A stretch of 64,000 nucleotides of DNA. Source: an uncultured Lachnospiraceae bacterium. Lineage in GTDB: Bacteria > Bacillota > Clostridia > Lachnospirales > Lachnospiraceae. Shown here piece after piece: positions 43,899 through 53,803 of this stretch; position 1 is the stretch's first letter, and every line of letters starts with the position of its first letter. The position numbers were made by a program, and so were the translations under genes. The notes below the pieces were generated by a model. That model ran no database searches, was not told the DNA's origin, and saw only the letters and a list, made by a program, of their open reading frames with translations. Location: assembly GCA_902787715.1 (NCBI GenBank), contig CADAHQ010000001.1, positions 62,001 through 126,000 on the forward strand, in the 5' to 3' direction.

Positions 43899-44609
43899 CT
43901 AGTTCAACTCTAACTCTTTGTCGGTTCTCGGGTCGATGATCTTAACCGCATCGGCAACGCGACCGTACTGACCGCAAGCCTTAGCGTATGCGGTGTTGGG
44001 ATCGTCACCCTTCTTGATGAAATCGGTCATCTTGCCGAGGGAAACGAACTTGTAACCGATGATCTGGTTGTCGGCATCAAGAGCGATACCGGTAACATAG
44101 CCCTCAGCCATCTCGAGGTAGCGGGGACCCTTCTTCAGAGTACCGTACATTGTACCAACCTGGCTGCGGAGACCCTTGCCGAGGTCCTCAAGACCTGCGC
44201 CGACCGGAAGACCGTCCTCGGAAAATGCACTCTGGGAACGACCGTAAACGATCTGAAGGAACAACTCGCGCATAGCGGTGTTGATAGCGTCACAAACAAG
44301 GTCTGTATTGAGAGCTTCCAAAACGGTAAGACCGGGAAGAATCTCGGATGCCATAGCTGCGGAATGGGTCATACCGGAGCAGCCGATGGTCTCAACCAAA
44401 GCTTCCTGAATGATACCTTCCTTGATGTTGAGGGAGAGCTTGCACGCGCCCTGCTGGGGAGCACACCAGCCGACACCGTGAGTGAAACCGGAAATATCCT
44501 TAACTTCCTTCGCCTGAATCCACTTGGCTTCTTCCGGAATCGGAGCACAGCCGTGATGAACGCCCTGTGCTACGGTGCACATGTTTTCTACTTCCTGAGA
44601 ATAAATCAT
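43899..44609 (-). CDS. NifU/IscU-like iron-sulfur scaffold protein
   Basis: A 236-residue protein with an IscU-type core: CKLSLNIKEGIIQEALVETIGCSGMTHSAAMASEIL (Cys56 and Cys77 match two of the scaffold's three ligands), followed by AINTAMRELFLQIVYG. Cysteines 11, 21, 49, 106 and 212 are additional. The N-terminal stretch with CAPIPEEA and the C-terminal domain (GYVTGIALDADNQIIGYKFVSLGKMTDF) are not in ordinary IscU, so it is a long variant. The ATG at 44609 has AAGGAG at 11 bases. It is the first gene of a two-gene operon with the GGGtGRT protein. No cysteine desulfurase is nearby. Confidence 0.82.
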   Translation of the reverse strand: MIYSQEVENMCTVAQGVHHGCAPIPEEAKWIQAKEVKDISGFTHGVGWCAPQQGACKLSLNIKEGIIQEALVETIGCSGMTHSAAMASEILPGLTVLEALNTDLVCDAINTAMRELFLQIVYGRSQSAFSEDGLPVGAGLEDLGKGLRSQVGTMYGTLKKGPRYLEMAEGYVTGIALDADNQIIGYKFVSLGKMTDFIKKGDDPNTAYAKACGQYGRVADAVKIIDPRTDKELELN

Positions 44610-44655
44610 ACGATGAAAAACTCCTTTCATTTGATGTGGAAAATACACCTTCCGT

Positions 44656-44684
44656 ATTGTACCATAAGGCCACGGAAAATACTA
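44656..44684 (-). promoter_or_regulatory. Possible promoter of the scaffold-GGGtGRT operon
   Basis: On the reverse strand TACAAT (top 44661-44656) with a weak -35 (TAGTAT) 17 bp upstream, running into TTTTCCG. Confidence 0.4.
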
Positions 44685-44842
44685 CACAAAATTTATGTAC
44701 GGGGGATGAATTTTACGTGAAAAATGCAAATGAGTATGGATATCCGACACTATCTGTGGTATGATAGGAGTGTTGAATACGTTGGTGAGCCCAATCGGTT
44801 GTGTTCGGCCCTTTGTGCGCGCCATATGGTGAGGGAGATTGT

Positions 44843-45847
44843 ATGAGTACTTCCACGGGAATTCTGCACCGCATTGCCGAGCGCAGAAAAGAAAAGGCGG
44901 ACGCCCGCAAGGCGCGGCTCGCCGAGCGCGATGCCAAGAGAGCGGCTGTGCTTCTCGAGTCCGAGGAGACGGCCCGCAGAAAGACGATTTCGCGCAAGAG
45001 CTCGGATGGTATTATGAATTTGATTCTGCTGATTTCCTCCGCAGTGCTTGTGGTCTGCGTGCTGGAGATCGGCTGGTACTACTACAAGAGTTATCGCTAC
45101 ACAAAGTCTCAGGAAGAAATTACCAACATGATGCAGGGCGGTATCGCCGATGATTCTTTCCTGACGGAAGTTACGGAGCCGGAGAAGCCGGTGACCTTCC
45201 CCGACGAAGGAGAGTATACCATTGTTGCCAATACGAAGAATTACCGCACGCAGGTTTCCGACCGCTGGAAGGAGCAGTACCGGTATCTGACGTCGGTGAA
45301 CCCGGACTGCTTCGGTTACATCGAGATTCCGGACACGAAGGTTCAGCTTCCCGTCATGTTTACACCGGAGGAGTACGATTACTATTTGTATCGCAACTTC
45401 AGCGGCAGCTATGAGACCCGCGGAACCCCGTTTATGGACAGCAAGACGCGCCTCGGGGAGAGCAAGAATTATATCATCTATGCCCACAATATGTACGACG
45501 GAAGTGCCTTCGGAACGCTTCCCCTGTACCTCAAGAAAGATTACTACAACGAGCACAAGTACATCTATTTCAACACCGCAGTCAGTGAGGGTGTCTATGA
45601 GATTATCTCCGTGTGTCTTACCGCAATTTACCCGGCGTCGTCGGGACAGTTCCGGTATCATATCTACGGCGGAATTCTCACAAAGAAAGAATTTGACAAT
45701 TACGTGAAGCAGGTCAAGCGCATGTCCCGCTATTCCATTCCCGCAACGGCGGAATGGGGTGACGAACTGATTACGCTGTCCACCTGCTACCACATGCAGC
45801 ATGACGACGACGGAAGACTGATCGTCGTTGCGAAACGGATTAAGTGA
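44843..45847 (+). CDS. srtB: Class B sortase
   Basis: A 334-residue membrane transpeptidase that cuts surface-protein signals and links them to the wall. An unusually long, basic N-terminal tail of about 55 residues (ARKARLAERDAKRAA) precedes one membrane helix (58-79). The extracellular catalytic domain has His215 in IIYAHNM, Cys315 in TLSTC and Arg325 in GRLIVVAKR, the class B triad. The start at 44843 follows GAGGGAGA. The degenerate phosphoesterase gene follows with one base between them. The giant surface protein at 26-33 kb has an LPxTG-like signal, but class B enzymes usually prefer NPxTN-like motifs, so the partnership is only possible. Confidence 0.92.
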   Translation: MSTSTGILHRIAERRKEKADARKARLAERDAKRAAVLLESEETARRKTISRKSSDGIMNLILLISSAVLVVCVLEIGWYYYKSYRYTKSQEEITNMMQGGIADDSFLTEVTEPEKPVTFPDEGEYTIVANTKNYRTQVSDRWKEQYRYLTSVNPDCFGYIEIPDTKVQLPVMFTPEEYDYYLYRNFSGSYETRGTPFMDSKTRLGESKNYIIYAHNMYDGSAFGTLPLYLKKDYYNEHKYIYFNTAVSEGVYEIISVCLTAIYPASSGQFRYHIYGGILTKKEFDNYVKQVKRMSRYSIPATAEWGDELITLSTCYHMQHDDDGRLIVVAKRIK

Positions 45848-45848
45848 T

Positions 45849-46925
45849 ATGGCAATACGAATCTTACGGCCGAACCTTGACGAGAATCGAAGGATTCTTG
45901 TCATCAGCGATATCTTCGGCAATTTCGATGCGCTGCAGCGTCTGCTGCAGAAAGCGTCTTACACCCACGAGGATTATCTGATTCTTCTCGGGAATCTTGT
46001 GGAGCGCGGACCGCAGAGTCTTCAGACCCTTCGGTACGTGATGGAATTAAGCCGCAGCAGGCGTGTCTTCTGCGTCACCGGCGATCTTGATCCGGTGTGC
46101 CGGGAGATCTTCCGGCCGGACCGGAACCGCGAGCTGCTGCAATATGTCCTTCGGAATCCGTCCCTGGTGCGCGATATGTGCACGGAGCTCGGAATCGCGT
46201 TAAATCCCGATATGAATATGCATCCCATCAAACTCGCTCTTCGCGATTACTACGCGGAAGAGCTTGCTTTCATGTCCGATCTTCCCCATGTGATTGAGAC
46301 GCCGAACTTCGTCTTTGCGCATGCGCAGATTCTTCCCGGGGACCTCGAGGAGATGAATCCTTCGGACGTGGTGAGAGCCAATGCATTCTTAAGCAAGGGA
46401 TTTTCCTTCGACCGGTATGTGGTAGTGGGGCATTGGCCGACGCAGCGCTATCCGGAATCGAAGCGAAACGCGAATCCGCTTATTCAGCGGACGCGGAAGA
46501 TTATCTGTGTGGACGGCGGCATGACCATGCTTCGGGACGGCCAGTTAAACGCCCTAATCATCCCGAATCTGAACTCGGAAGATTTCTCCTTCGTGAGTGT
46601 GGACAACTATCCGAAGAAGATTGCGCAGAACAGCCAGAACGCGGGACTTGAGCGGCATCTGATTCAGGAGCCGGACAACCGCGTAAAGATTTTGAAAATC
46701 TCCGGCGATATGTGTTATTGCCGGCAGGAGAAGACGGAGCAGAATTTCTGGATTCCGAAGGTGTTCCTTTCCCAGCGCGCGGACGGCTGCTACACCGAGG
46801 ATTACACCGACTACCAGTTGAAGGTGACCTACGGCGACGAGGTGTCCGTGGTTCTGGAAACATCCCGCGGCACCATCGTAAAACGCGACGGTGTCACCGG
46901 ATGGTATTACGGATTGCTGCAGTAA
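45849..46925 (+). CDS. Degenerate metallophosphoesterase
   Basis: A 358-residue calcineurin-like fold recognisable in ILVISDIFGNFDALQ (residues 16-30), LLGNLVERGP (47-55), GDLD (78-81), HAQ (158-160) and GHWPTQ (194-199), in the order and spacing of PPP phosphatases. Several metal ligands are changed: the His of GDxHG is Phe23, the Asp of GDxVDRG is Asn49, and the Asn-His of GNHD is Asp79-Leu80, while the later histidines remain. Activity is therefore doubtful. The gene overlaps nothing but starts one base after srtB, with only a weak ribosome site, so it is coupled to the sortase. The last 100 residues are an added, mostly beta domain. Confidence 0.72.
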   Translation: MAIRILRPNLDENRRILVISDIFGNFDALQRLLQKASYTHEDYLILLGNLVERGPQSLQTLRYVMELSRSRRVFCVTGDLDPVCREIFRPDRNRELLQYVLRNPSLVRDMCTELGIALNPDMNMHPIKLALRDYYAEELAFMSDLPHVIETPNFVFAHAQILPGDLEEMNPSDVVRANAFLSKGFSFDRYVVVGHWPTQRYPESKRNANPLIQRTRKIICVDGGMTMLRDGQLNALIIPNLNSEDFSFVSVDNYPKKIAQNSQNAGLERHLIQEPDNRVKILKISGDMCYCRQEKTEQNFWIPKVFLSQRADGCYTEDYTDYQLKVTYGDEVSVVLETSRGTIVKRDGVTGWYYGLLQ

Positions 46926-46955
46926 GCCGCCGAAGAATGGAAACGAAACCATACG

Positions 46956-46999
46956 AAAAATGCAGGCCCGACATCTAGTCGCAAGCCTGCATTGTTTTT
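46956..46999. terminator. Bidirectional terminator
   Basis: AATGCAGGC (46959-46967) pairs with GCCTGCATT (46985-46993), flanked by AAAAA and GTTTTTG. It separates the phosphoesterase gene from the convergent GLUG protein gene. Confidence 0.85.
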
Positions 47000-47015
47000 G
47001 TATAAAGGATTTCAA

Positions 47016-48455
47016 TTACTGTTCGCGGTTTTGCTTTGCGCGGTTTCTGCGGGCCTGTGCGGCACGCTTTTTGCGAATCTGCTTTTTGCGGTAAGCGCGG
47101 TACGCAAAGGCGGCGATGGCACCCAAAGGTACACCGATGATCACCGGAAGAAGATAGGGAAGGATGCTGCCCGAACTGCTGTCGTCCTTCTGCTTGTCCG
47201 TTTTGTCGGAGGAAGGAGCAACCGTAGGTGTTGCGGTGGGCTTTGGAGCAGGCATCGGTGTAGGTGTAAGAGCGGGAATCGCTTTGCGGACCTTGGCACC
47301 GCACTCGGTGCAGGTGAATTCGCCGAGGCCTTCCGCTTCCACGGTGGACGCCGTCAGTGTTTCATAGGTCTCCGATAATGTGTGAATCGGAAGAACATAA
47401 TTGTCGGAGTAGGTGTAACCGCAGGTGTGACAGACGTGCAGGGTATAGCCCGGGGTCTGGCACTGGGGCGCAACCGTGGATTCCGACATATCCGGATTCT
47501 TGCAGTCGCCGTGAGGCATAAGATTCACATTATAGGTCTTGCGTTCGTCGCGCTTGAAGGAGAATTTGTTGCCGCTTGTATGGAACTCCCAGTCCATAAC
47601 CTCGCCGCAATCTTCCTTACAGTATGCGCGACGGTTGGTGTTGTCCTCAAAGAACGTAATGAAGCCGTTCAGGACGGTGTTTTTGATAAAGCCGTTGCGA
47701 TCGAATTTCTTCGGGTAGACGATGTACATTCCGACAAGGCCGCCGCTGTGAACAAAACCGTGGTCGGAGAGGAAACCTGCAAGTTTAATCTCACATCCTT
47801 CGATGTCGGGATACCCGGCGGCACAGACACCGCCCAAGAATTCCTCGTCCCTGGTCGTGGCATCGAGGTCGATGTTAACCAATGTGACATCCGCATGACA
47901 GTTTCGGATAACGGCATTGCCGTAGCCGATGATGCCGCCGACACCGAACATCTTTCCCTTAACGTCAAGGCGGATGGTTCCGGTAATTTCACAGCCTTCG
48001 ATGGTACTGTCGGTGGCGTATCCGGCGATACCGCCCAAGAAGCAGTCGCACTCCACAGTGTGAAACAAAGAGAGGCCTAACAGGCGCACATTCTTTACGG
48101 TTGCATGGTCGAGAATCGCGAACAGACCCGCAAAATGCGTATCGTAGGTCTTGCGGTTTCCATCGTAGGTAACGCGGGTCTCCTCAGACACCTTCGGACA
48201 ATTCAGATTGATGATCATGTGTCCGTTTCCGTCGAAGGTCCCGTAAAATGCAAAGGACGGCCACTCAATCCCCGAGAGGTCGAGGTCGCACATCAGGCGG
48301 TAGCTGCCGTTAGGATTGGCCGGAATCTTAAGCATATCCTCGGCGGAGTAAATCTCCGTCACGGTTTCGGCAGTGGGCTCATCCGCGGATGCAACGCGAA
48401 CGGGCAGAAGAAGTACGGTCAGAAGCAACAGAAGCAATACACGAAACGTTTTCAT
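47016..48455 (-). CDS. Secreted GLUG-type surface protein with membrane anchor
   Basis: A 479-residue protein. Signal peptide MKTFRVLLLLLLTVLLLPVRVASA; then ADEPTAET. Residues 30-230 have the GLUG-like repeat pattern (GTFDGNGHMIINL, FAGLFAILDHATVKNVRLLG, FLGGIAGYATDSTIEGCEITG and GVGGIIGYGNAVIRNC), a right-handed beta-helix. A second region with CHTCGYTYSDNY and CTECGAKV holds two zinc-knuckle-like pairs, common in Clostridial wall proteins. A Pro/Thr linker (TPTPMPAPKPTATPT) leads to a membrane helix and a basic tail (RKKRAAQARRNRAKQ). There is no sorting motif, so it is membrane-anchored. It starts 21 bp after the activase/dehydratase gene on the same strand. Confidence 0.82.
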   Translation of the reverse strand: MKTFRVLLLLLLTVLLLPVRVASADEPTAETVTEIYSAEDMLKIPANPNGSYRLMCDLDLSGIEWPSFAFYGTFDGNGHMIINLNCPKVSEETRVTYDGNRKTYDTHFAGLFAILDHATVKNVRLLGLSLFHTVECDCFLGGIAGYATDSTIEGCEITGTIRLDVKGKMFGVGGIIGYGNAVIRNCHADVTLVNIDLDATTRDEEFLGGVCAAGYPDIEGCEIKLAGFLSDHGFVHSGGLVGMYIVYPKKFDRNGFIKNTVLNGFITFFEDNTNRRAYCKEDCGEVMDWEFHTSGNKFSFKRDERKTYNVNLMPHGDCKNPDMSESTVAPQCQTPGYTLHVCHTCGYTYSDNYVLPIHTLSETYETLTASTVEAEGLGEFTCTECGAKVRKAIPALTPTPMPAPKPTATPTVAPSSDKTDKQKDDSSSGSILPYLLPVIIGVPLGAIAAFAYRAYRKKQIRKKRAAQARRNRAKQNREQ

Positions 48456-48476
48456 CGGTTTCTCCTCGCTTTCGAA

Positions 48477-51400
48477 TTAGCTTTGAGCCTTGTTTTCCGC
48501 CGCATGCAGACGTTTCTGCGCGGTGGAGAGCATCAGCTTGATTCGATTTAACTGGTTGACTTCGCTGGCACCGGGATCGTAATCCACGGCGACAATATTG
48601 GACTCGGGATGGCGGAGACGAAGCTCCTTGATGACACCCTTGCCCACAATGTGGTTCGGGAGGCAGGCGAAAGGCTGCGTGCACACGATGTTCGGTGCGC
48701 CTTCCTCGATGAGCTCAAGCATCTCTGCGGTGAGGAACCAACCCTCGCCGGTCATGTTGCCCACCGAAACAATCGGAGCAGCCTTGTCCGCAAGTTCCTT
48801 GATTGTGGAAGGAGCGGAGAAACGCTTGCTTGCGCGGAACGCTTTCTTGGCGGGTTTCCGGAACCATTCAATGAGGCGGATAGCCAGATTGTTGTAACGG
48901 GCTTCTTTCTTGCTCTTCCCGAGATGCTCGGCCTTGAAGTTGCAGTCGTAGCAGCAGTAGAGGAAGAAGTCAAGAAGATCGGGACAGACCGCCTCGGCAC
49001 CTTCGGATTCCAGCAATTCCACGAGGTGATTGTTCGCCGTGGGGAGGAATTTGACGAGGATCTCGCCGACCACACCCACACGGGGCTTTACTACGTCCTC
49101 CTTGAGCGGAAGGTTGTCGAAATCGCGGATAATGTCGCGACAGTTTTTCTTAAACTTATGGAGATGTCCCTTCTCAACGTCCTTGGCGCAAACGGCATTC
49201 CACTTTTCGTAGAGGGCGTTGGCGGAACCCGGAACCTTTTCGTAGGGTCTCGTGCGGTAGAGAACCCGCATGAAGATATCACCGTAGATCAGGGCTTCCA
49301 AAGCGCTCATGATAAGCTTCGGCGTGTACTCAAGACCGGGATTTTTCTCAATGCCGCTGGTGCTTATGGAGATGACCGGGATATGGGAAAGACCGGCCTT
49401 CGCCAAAGCGCGGCGGATGAATCCGATGTAGTTTGTGGCACGACAGCCGCCGCCGGTCTGAGAAATCATGACTGCGACACGGTTGGTGTCATAACGGCCG
49501 GACTGCAGGGCGCTCATAATCTGGCCGACGACAATCAGGGACGGGTAGCAGGCGTCGTTGTTCACGTACTGCAGACCCACATCGATGGCATCGCGGTTGT
49601 CCTGGGAGTCCAGCACCTCGATGTTATAGCCGTGGGCGCGGAGCGCAGGCTCAATCAGCCGGAAGTGAATCGGCGACATCTGGGGCGCAAGAAGCGTATA
49701 ATTCTTCCGCATCTCCTCGGTGAAGATAACGCGGTTGTGAGCGGAAGAGTGAACGGGTGCCGTCACATGCTTTCTGGCGCGCTCGCGCACTGCGGAGAGA
49801 AGCGAACGCACACGGATGCGGGCAGCGCCCAGGTTGTTTACTTCGTCAATCTTGAGAACCGTATAAATCTTGCCGGCGCTCGTTAAGATATCGCTCACAC
49901 CGTCCGTGGTGACGGCGTCGAGACCGCAACCGAAGGAGTTGAGCTGGATGAGCTCCAGGTTCTCCTGGGTGCGGACAAATGCAGCCGCATTGTAGAGTCT
50001 GGTGTGGTACATCCACTGGTCCACGACGATCATCGGGCGGTCGACGCACCCAAGGTGAGACACGGAGTCCTCGGTGAGGACAGCGACACCGTAGGAGCAG
50101 ATCATATCCGGAATGCCGTGGTGAATCTCCGGGTCGATATGGTAAGGACGTCCTGCGAGAACGATACCCGTTCTGCCGGTTTCCTTCAGATATTCCAGAG
50201 TTTCCTCACCCTTTCTGCGAATCTCTTCCTTTACCGCCATGGCTTCCGCCCAGGCAGCGTGTACGGCTTCGCGAACCTCCTGCTTGGAGATGCCTTTCGC
50301 CGTAAAATGCTTCACAAGCCCATCGGTAATGATCGCCTCGGACTCGAAGGAGAAGAAAGGATTCTCGTAGACAATTTCGGTGGTCTTTAATTCATCCACA
50401 TTGTTCTTAATGTTCTCACCGTAGGAGGTGACGATCGGGCAGTTGTAATGGTTGCCCGCACCCTGGTCTTCCTTATGCTCGTAAGGAATGCAGGGGTAGA
50501 AGATATACGGTACTTTCTGGTTGATGAGCCAGCTGATGTGACCGTGTGCAAGCTTTGCGGGATAGCATTCGGACTCGCTGGGGATGGACTCGATACCGAG
50601 CTCGTAGATTCGGCGGTTCGAAGCCGGCGATACGATGACGCGGTAACCGAGTTTTGTGAAGAACGTAAACCAGAAAGGATAGTTTTCATACATGTTGAGA
50701 ACGCGCGGAATTCCGACGATGCCGCGCGGAGCCTGCGTCACGGGGAGAGGCTCATAGTCAAAGGTGCGCTTTAACTTGTATTCGAAGAGGTTCGGAATGT
50801 GATCTTTGTTCTTTTCCTTGCCGATACCGCGCTCGCAACGGTTGCCGGAGATGAACTGACGGCCGCCGGAGAAGCGGTTGATGGTGAGAAGGCAGGCGTT
50901 GGTACAGCCCTTGCAGCGCGCCATGGAAGTCTCAAAGCGAAGCTCGCCCAGTTCCTCACGGGAGATCATGGAAGTCGCAGTGCCTTCATAGTGGTCGCGT
51001 GCAATGAGAGCCGCACCGAAGGCGCCCATGATACCGGCGATATCGGGACGGATGACCTCGCAGTCGGCGATGCGCTCGAGGCTTCGAAGAACTGCATCGT
51101 TATAGAAGGTGCCGCCCTGAACTACGATTTTGGAACCGAGCTCCTTGGCGGAGGTCACCTTGATAACCTTGTAAAGGGCGTTCTTGATGACGGAGTACGC
51201 AAGACCTGCGGAGATATCCGCAACGGTAGCGCCTTCCTTCTGCGCCTGCTTTACTTTACTGTTCATAAAGACGGTACAACGGGAACCGAGGTCGATGGGA
51301 TTTTCCGCAAAAAGAGCAATCTTCGCAAAGTCGGCGACCTCATAATCGAGGCTCTTTGCAAAAGTCTCGATGAAGGAGCCGCAGCCCGAGGAGCAGGCTT

Positions 51401-52724
51401 CGTTGAGCTGCACCTTGTCGACAGTACCGTTCTTGATTTGGATGCATTTCATGTCCTGGCCGCCGATATCGAGAATGCAGTCGACGTCGGGGTTGAAAAA
51501 TGCCGCCGCATGGTAGTGGGCAACCGTCTCAACCTCGCCCTCGTCAAGCATGAGAGCAGCCTTGACCAAAAGCTCGCCGTAGCCGGTGGAGCAGGTGCGA
51601 ACGATGCGCGCGCTGTCCGGCAACAGCGAATAAACCTCTTTAAGAGCCTTGATTGTGGTCTTTAAGAGGCTTCCGTTATTGTTGCTGTAGAAGGAATACA
51701 GAAGAGAACCATCCTCACCCACAAGGGCAAGCTTCGTGGTGGTGGAGCCGGCGTCGATACCTAAGAAGCAGTCGCCTTCGTAGCTTGCGAGGTCACCCTT
51801 GCCGACGGTATGTCTGCTGTGGCGCTCAACGAAAGCATCATACTCCTCCTTCGAGGAGAAGAGCGGCTCCATACGGTTGACCTCAAAGGCCATTGCGATA
51901 CCGTGCGCAAGACGATCGTGAAGGGAGGACAAAAGAACCGGATTGTCCTTCTCCGAGGACATGGCCGAGCCGATGGCTGCAAAAAGATGTGAATGGTCCG
52001 GCGCATAGACCTGTTCGTCGGTCAGTTTCAAAGTGCGGATAAATGCAGCGCGAAGCTCCGTCAGGAAATGGAGTGGGCCGCCTAAGAATGCCACGTTGCC
52101 GCGGATGGGCTTGCCGCAGGCGAGACCGCTGATGGTCTGGTTGACGACAGCCTGGAAGATGGAAGCCGCAAGGTCGGGCTTCGTCGCACCTTCGTTGATC
52201 AGGGGCTGAATGTCCGTCTTGGCAAATACACCGCAGCGAGCGGCGATGGGATAGATTGCCTGATAAGATTTTGCGTACTCGTTCAGGCCGGAGGCATCGG
52301 TCTTTAAGAGACTTGCCATCTGGTCGATGAAGGAGCCGGTACCGCCTGCGCAGATACCGTTCATGCGCTGGTCAATGCCGTTGGTGAAGTAGATGATCTT
52401 CGCGTCCTCGCCGCCGAGCTCAATGGCGACGTCGGTCTTCGGGGAGTAGTATTCCAGGGCATTGGAAACCGCGACTACCTCCTGAATGAAGGGAACGTCC
52501 AGATGCTTCGAAATGGTGAGACCGCCGGAGCCGGTAATCATCGGACAAACCTCGCGGTCGCCGAGCTTCTCCATGGCGCGGCCGATCAAAAGTGCCAACG
52601 TCTGCTGGATATTCGCAAAATGCCGCTCGTAATCGGCGAAGAGGACTTCCCCGTTGTCATCACGAATCGCAATTTTGACAGTGGTGGAACCGATATCCAC
52701 ACCCATGCTTAACAACTCTGCCAT
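48477..52724 (-). CDS. 2-Hydroxyacyl-CoA dehydratase activase-dehydratase fusion
   Basis: A 1415-residue Fe-S protein. Two ASKHA ATPase domains of the HgdC/BadF type lie in tandem: the first (residues 1 to about 280) with [23 protein letters not shown] and the second cluster cysteine in [10 protein letters not shown]; the second (about 320-600) with [26 protein letters not shown] and [15 protein letters not shown]2229-type region follows (about 650-900; [28 protein letters not shown]). The last 450 residues resemble the dehydratase subunit HgdB. Activases inject one electron per ATP into the dehydratase. The start at 52724 has GAGGTG. It lacks neighbouring CoA-transferase or fermentation genes. 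Confidence 0.88.
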   Translation of the reverse strand: MAELLSMGVDIGSTTVKIAIRDDNGEVLFADYERHFANIQQTLALLIGRAMEKLGDREVCPMITGSGGLTISKHLDVPFIQEVVAVSNALEYYSPKTDVAIELGGEDAKIIYFTNGIDQRMNGICAGGTGSFIDQMASLLKTDASGLNEYAKSYQAIYPIAARCGVFAKTDIQPLINEGATKPDLAASIFQAVVNQTISGLACGKPIRGNVAFLGGPLHFLTELRAAFIRTLKLTDEQVYAPDHSHLFAAIGSAMSSEKDNPVLLSSLHDRLAHGIAMAFEVNRMEPLFSSKEEYDAFVERHSRHTVGKGDLASYEGDCFLGIDAGSTTTKLALVGEDGSLLYSFYSNNNGSLLKTTIKALKEVYSLLPDSARIVRTCSTGYGELLVKAALMLDEGEVETVAHYHAAAFFNPDVDCILDIGGQDMKCIQIKNGTVDKVQLNEACSSGCGSFIETFAKSLDYEVADFAKIALFAENPIDLGSRCTVFMNSKVKQAQKEGATVADISAGLAYSVIKNALYKVIKVTSAKELGSKIVVQGGTFYNDAVLRSLERIADCEVIRPDIAGIMGAFGAALIARDHYEGTATSMISREELGELRFETSMARCKGCTNACLLTINRFSGGRQFISGNRCERGIGKEKNKDHIPNLFEYKLKRTFDYEPLPVTQAPRGIVGIPRVLNMYENYPFWFTFFTKLGYRVIVSPASNRRIYELGIESIPSESECYPAKLAHGHISWLINQKVPYIFYPCIPYEHKEDQGAGNHYNCPIVTSYGENIKNNVDELKTTEIVYENPFFSFESEAIITDGLVKHFTAKGISKQEVREAVHAAWAEAMAVKEEIRRKGEETLEYLKETGRTGIVLAGRPYHIDPEIHHGIPDMICSYGVAVLTEDSVSHLGCVDRPMIVVDQWMYHTRLYNAAAFVRTQENLELIQLNSFGCGLDAVTTDGVSDILTSAGKIYTVLKIDEVNNLGAARIRVRSLLSAVRERARKHVTAPVHSSAHNRVIFTEEMRKNYTLLAPQMSPIHFRLIEPALRAHGYNIEVLDSQDNRDAIDVGLQYVNNDACYPSLIVVGQIMSALQSGRYDTNRVAVMISQTGGGCRATNYIGFIRRALAKAGLSHIPVISISTSGIEKNPGLEYTPKLIMSALEALIYGDIFMRVLYRTRPYEKVPGSANALYEKWNAVCAKDVEKGHLHKFKKNCRDIIRDFDNLPLKEDVVKPRVGVVGEILVKFLPTANNHLVELLESEGAEAVCPDLLDFFLYCCYDCNFKAEHLGKSKKEARYNNLAIRLIEWFRKPAKKAFRASKRFSAPSTIKELADKAAPIVSVGNMTGEGWFLTAEMLELIEEGAPNIVCTQPFACLPNHIVGKGVIKELRLRHPESNIVAVDYDPGASEVNQLNRIKLMLSTAQKRLHAAENKAQS

Positions 52725-52872
52725 ATAACACCTCATCGTAAAGTTCTCGACGCCCCACATACGCGTCGTTTTCGTAACCGCACAATGCGGTTCATAATAA
52801 TACATAAACGGTATACGCACATACAAAATCAGTATACTTCATCTTTGCCTAAATGGCAACAGTTATTTATGC
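52725..52872 (-). promoter_or_regulatory. Promoter and leader of the activase-dehydratase gene
   Basis: On the reverse strand: TTGCCA (top 52859-52854), 17 bp, TATACT (top 52836-52831). The inverted repeat TTGCCTAAATGGCAA (52845-52859) overlaps the -35. The roughly 100-nt leader has one hairpin, AACCGCA/TGCGGTT (52776-52792). Confidence 0.65.
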
Positions 52873-52901
52873 TTGCGCAAGGCGCCGCGCTATGATAGAA
52901 T
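52873..52901 (+). promoter_or_regulatory. Promoter of the pyrK-pyrD-pyrE operon
   Basis: TTGCGC (52873-52878), 17 bp, TAGAAT (52896-52901). The leader of about 45 nt has no visible PyrR attenuator. Confidence 0.7.
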
Positions 52902-52951
52902 GAATCGACCCGGGAGGTAAAACAACAGCCCGGAAGTGTACGGAGGCATGT

Positions 52952-53758
52952 ATGAATCGATACCAGAATGCAGTTATCGTAAGCACGAAGAAGCTTGCGG
53001 AAGGCATCTTTCAAACGGTACTTTCGGCGGAGGAAATTGCGAAAGCATCCCTTCCCGGACAGTTTGTGTGCGTCTACAGCGACGACGGGGCACACCTTCT
53101 TCCGCGTCCCATCAGTATCTGTGATACGGACGTTGCGGAGGGCACGATTCGTCTTGTCTACCGCGTCGTCGGCTTCGGTACGGACGAACTGTCGAAGAAA
53201 CCGGCCGGTGCAACCGCGAAGATTCTGGGGCCCATCGGAACCGGATATGAGAGTGTTAAGGAAGGTGAAGAGAAGCCTTTGCGCATCGTGATCGGCGGCG
53301 GTATCGGAATTCCGCCCATGCTTTTACTTGCGAAGGAATGGTCGAAGGCCGGATACGAAGTGCATGCGGTTTTAGGCTACCGCAACAACGAGTTGTTCCT
53401 TTTAGAGGACCTTTCGAAGTATGCCAAGTGCCACATCGCAACGGATGACGGCAGCGTCGGAACCCACGGAACGGTTATAGACGCCATTGCGGCGGAAGGC
53501 CTTCTTGACGGAGATGCGGCATCCCGTGCAGTGCTTGCTGCCTGCGGTCCGATGCCCATGCTTCGGGGAATCGCGAAACTTGCGGAAGAAAAGGATATTC
53601 CCGCATACATTTCCCTGGAGGAGCGCATGGCCTGCGGCGTCGGCGCGTGCCTCGGCTGCATCGTAAAGAGCCGCGAGGTGGATGCCCATTCCCATGTGAA
53701 GAATAAGAGAATCTGTACCGAGGGACCGGTATTTGCCGTAAAGGACCTCTGCTTGTAA
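52952..53758 (+). CDS. pyrK: Dihydroorotate dehydrogenase electron-transfer subunit
   Basis: A 268-residue FAD and 2Fe-2S protein that lets PyrD pass electrons from dihydroorotate to NAD+. FAD site: LLPRPISICD; NAD site: VIGGGIGIPPMLLLAKEW and CGPMPMLRGI; four cluster cysteines: CGVGACLGCI and the final C of RICTEGPVF. GGAGG precedes the ATG at 52952. It is first in an operon with pyrD and pyrE. Confidence 0.96.
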   Translation: MNRYQNAVIVSTKKLAEGIFQTVLSAEEIAKASLPGQFVCVYSDDGAHLLPRPISICDTDVAEGTIRLVYRVVGFGTDELSKKPAGATAKILGPIGTGYESVKEGEEKPLRIVIGGGIGIPPMLLLAKEWSKAGYEVHAVLGYRNNELFLLEDLSKYAKCHIATDDGSVGTHGTVIDAIAAEGLLDGDAASRAVLAACGPMPMLRGIAKLAEEKDIPAYISLEERMACGVGACLGCIVKSREVDAHSHVKNKRICTEGPVFAVKDLCL

Positions 53759-53803
53759 AAATCTATACGCAGGGCGAGAACTCTGCAGCAGGAGGATGAA
53801 GCT

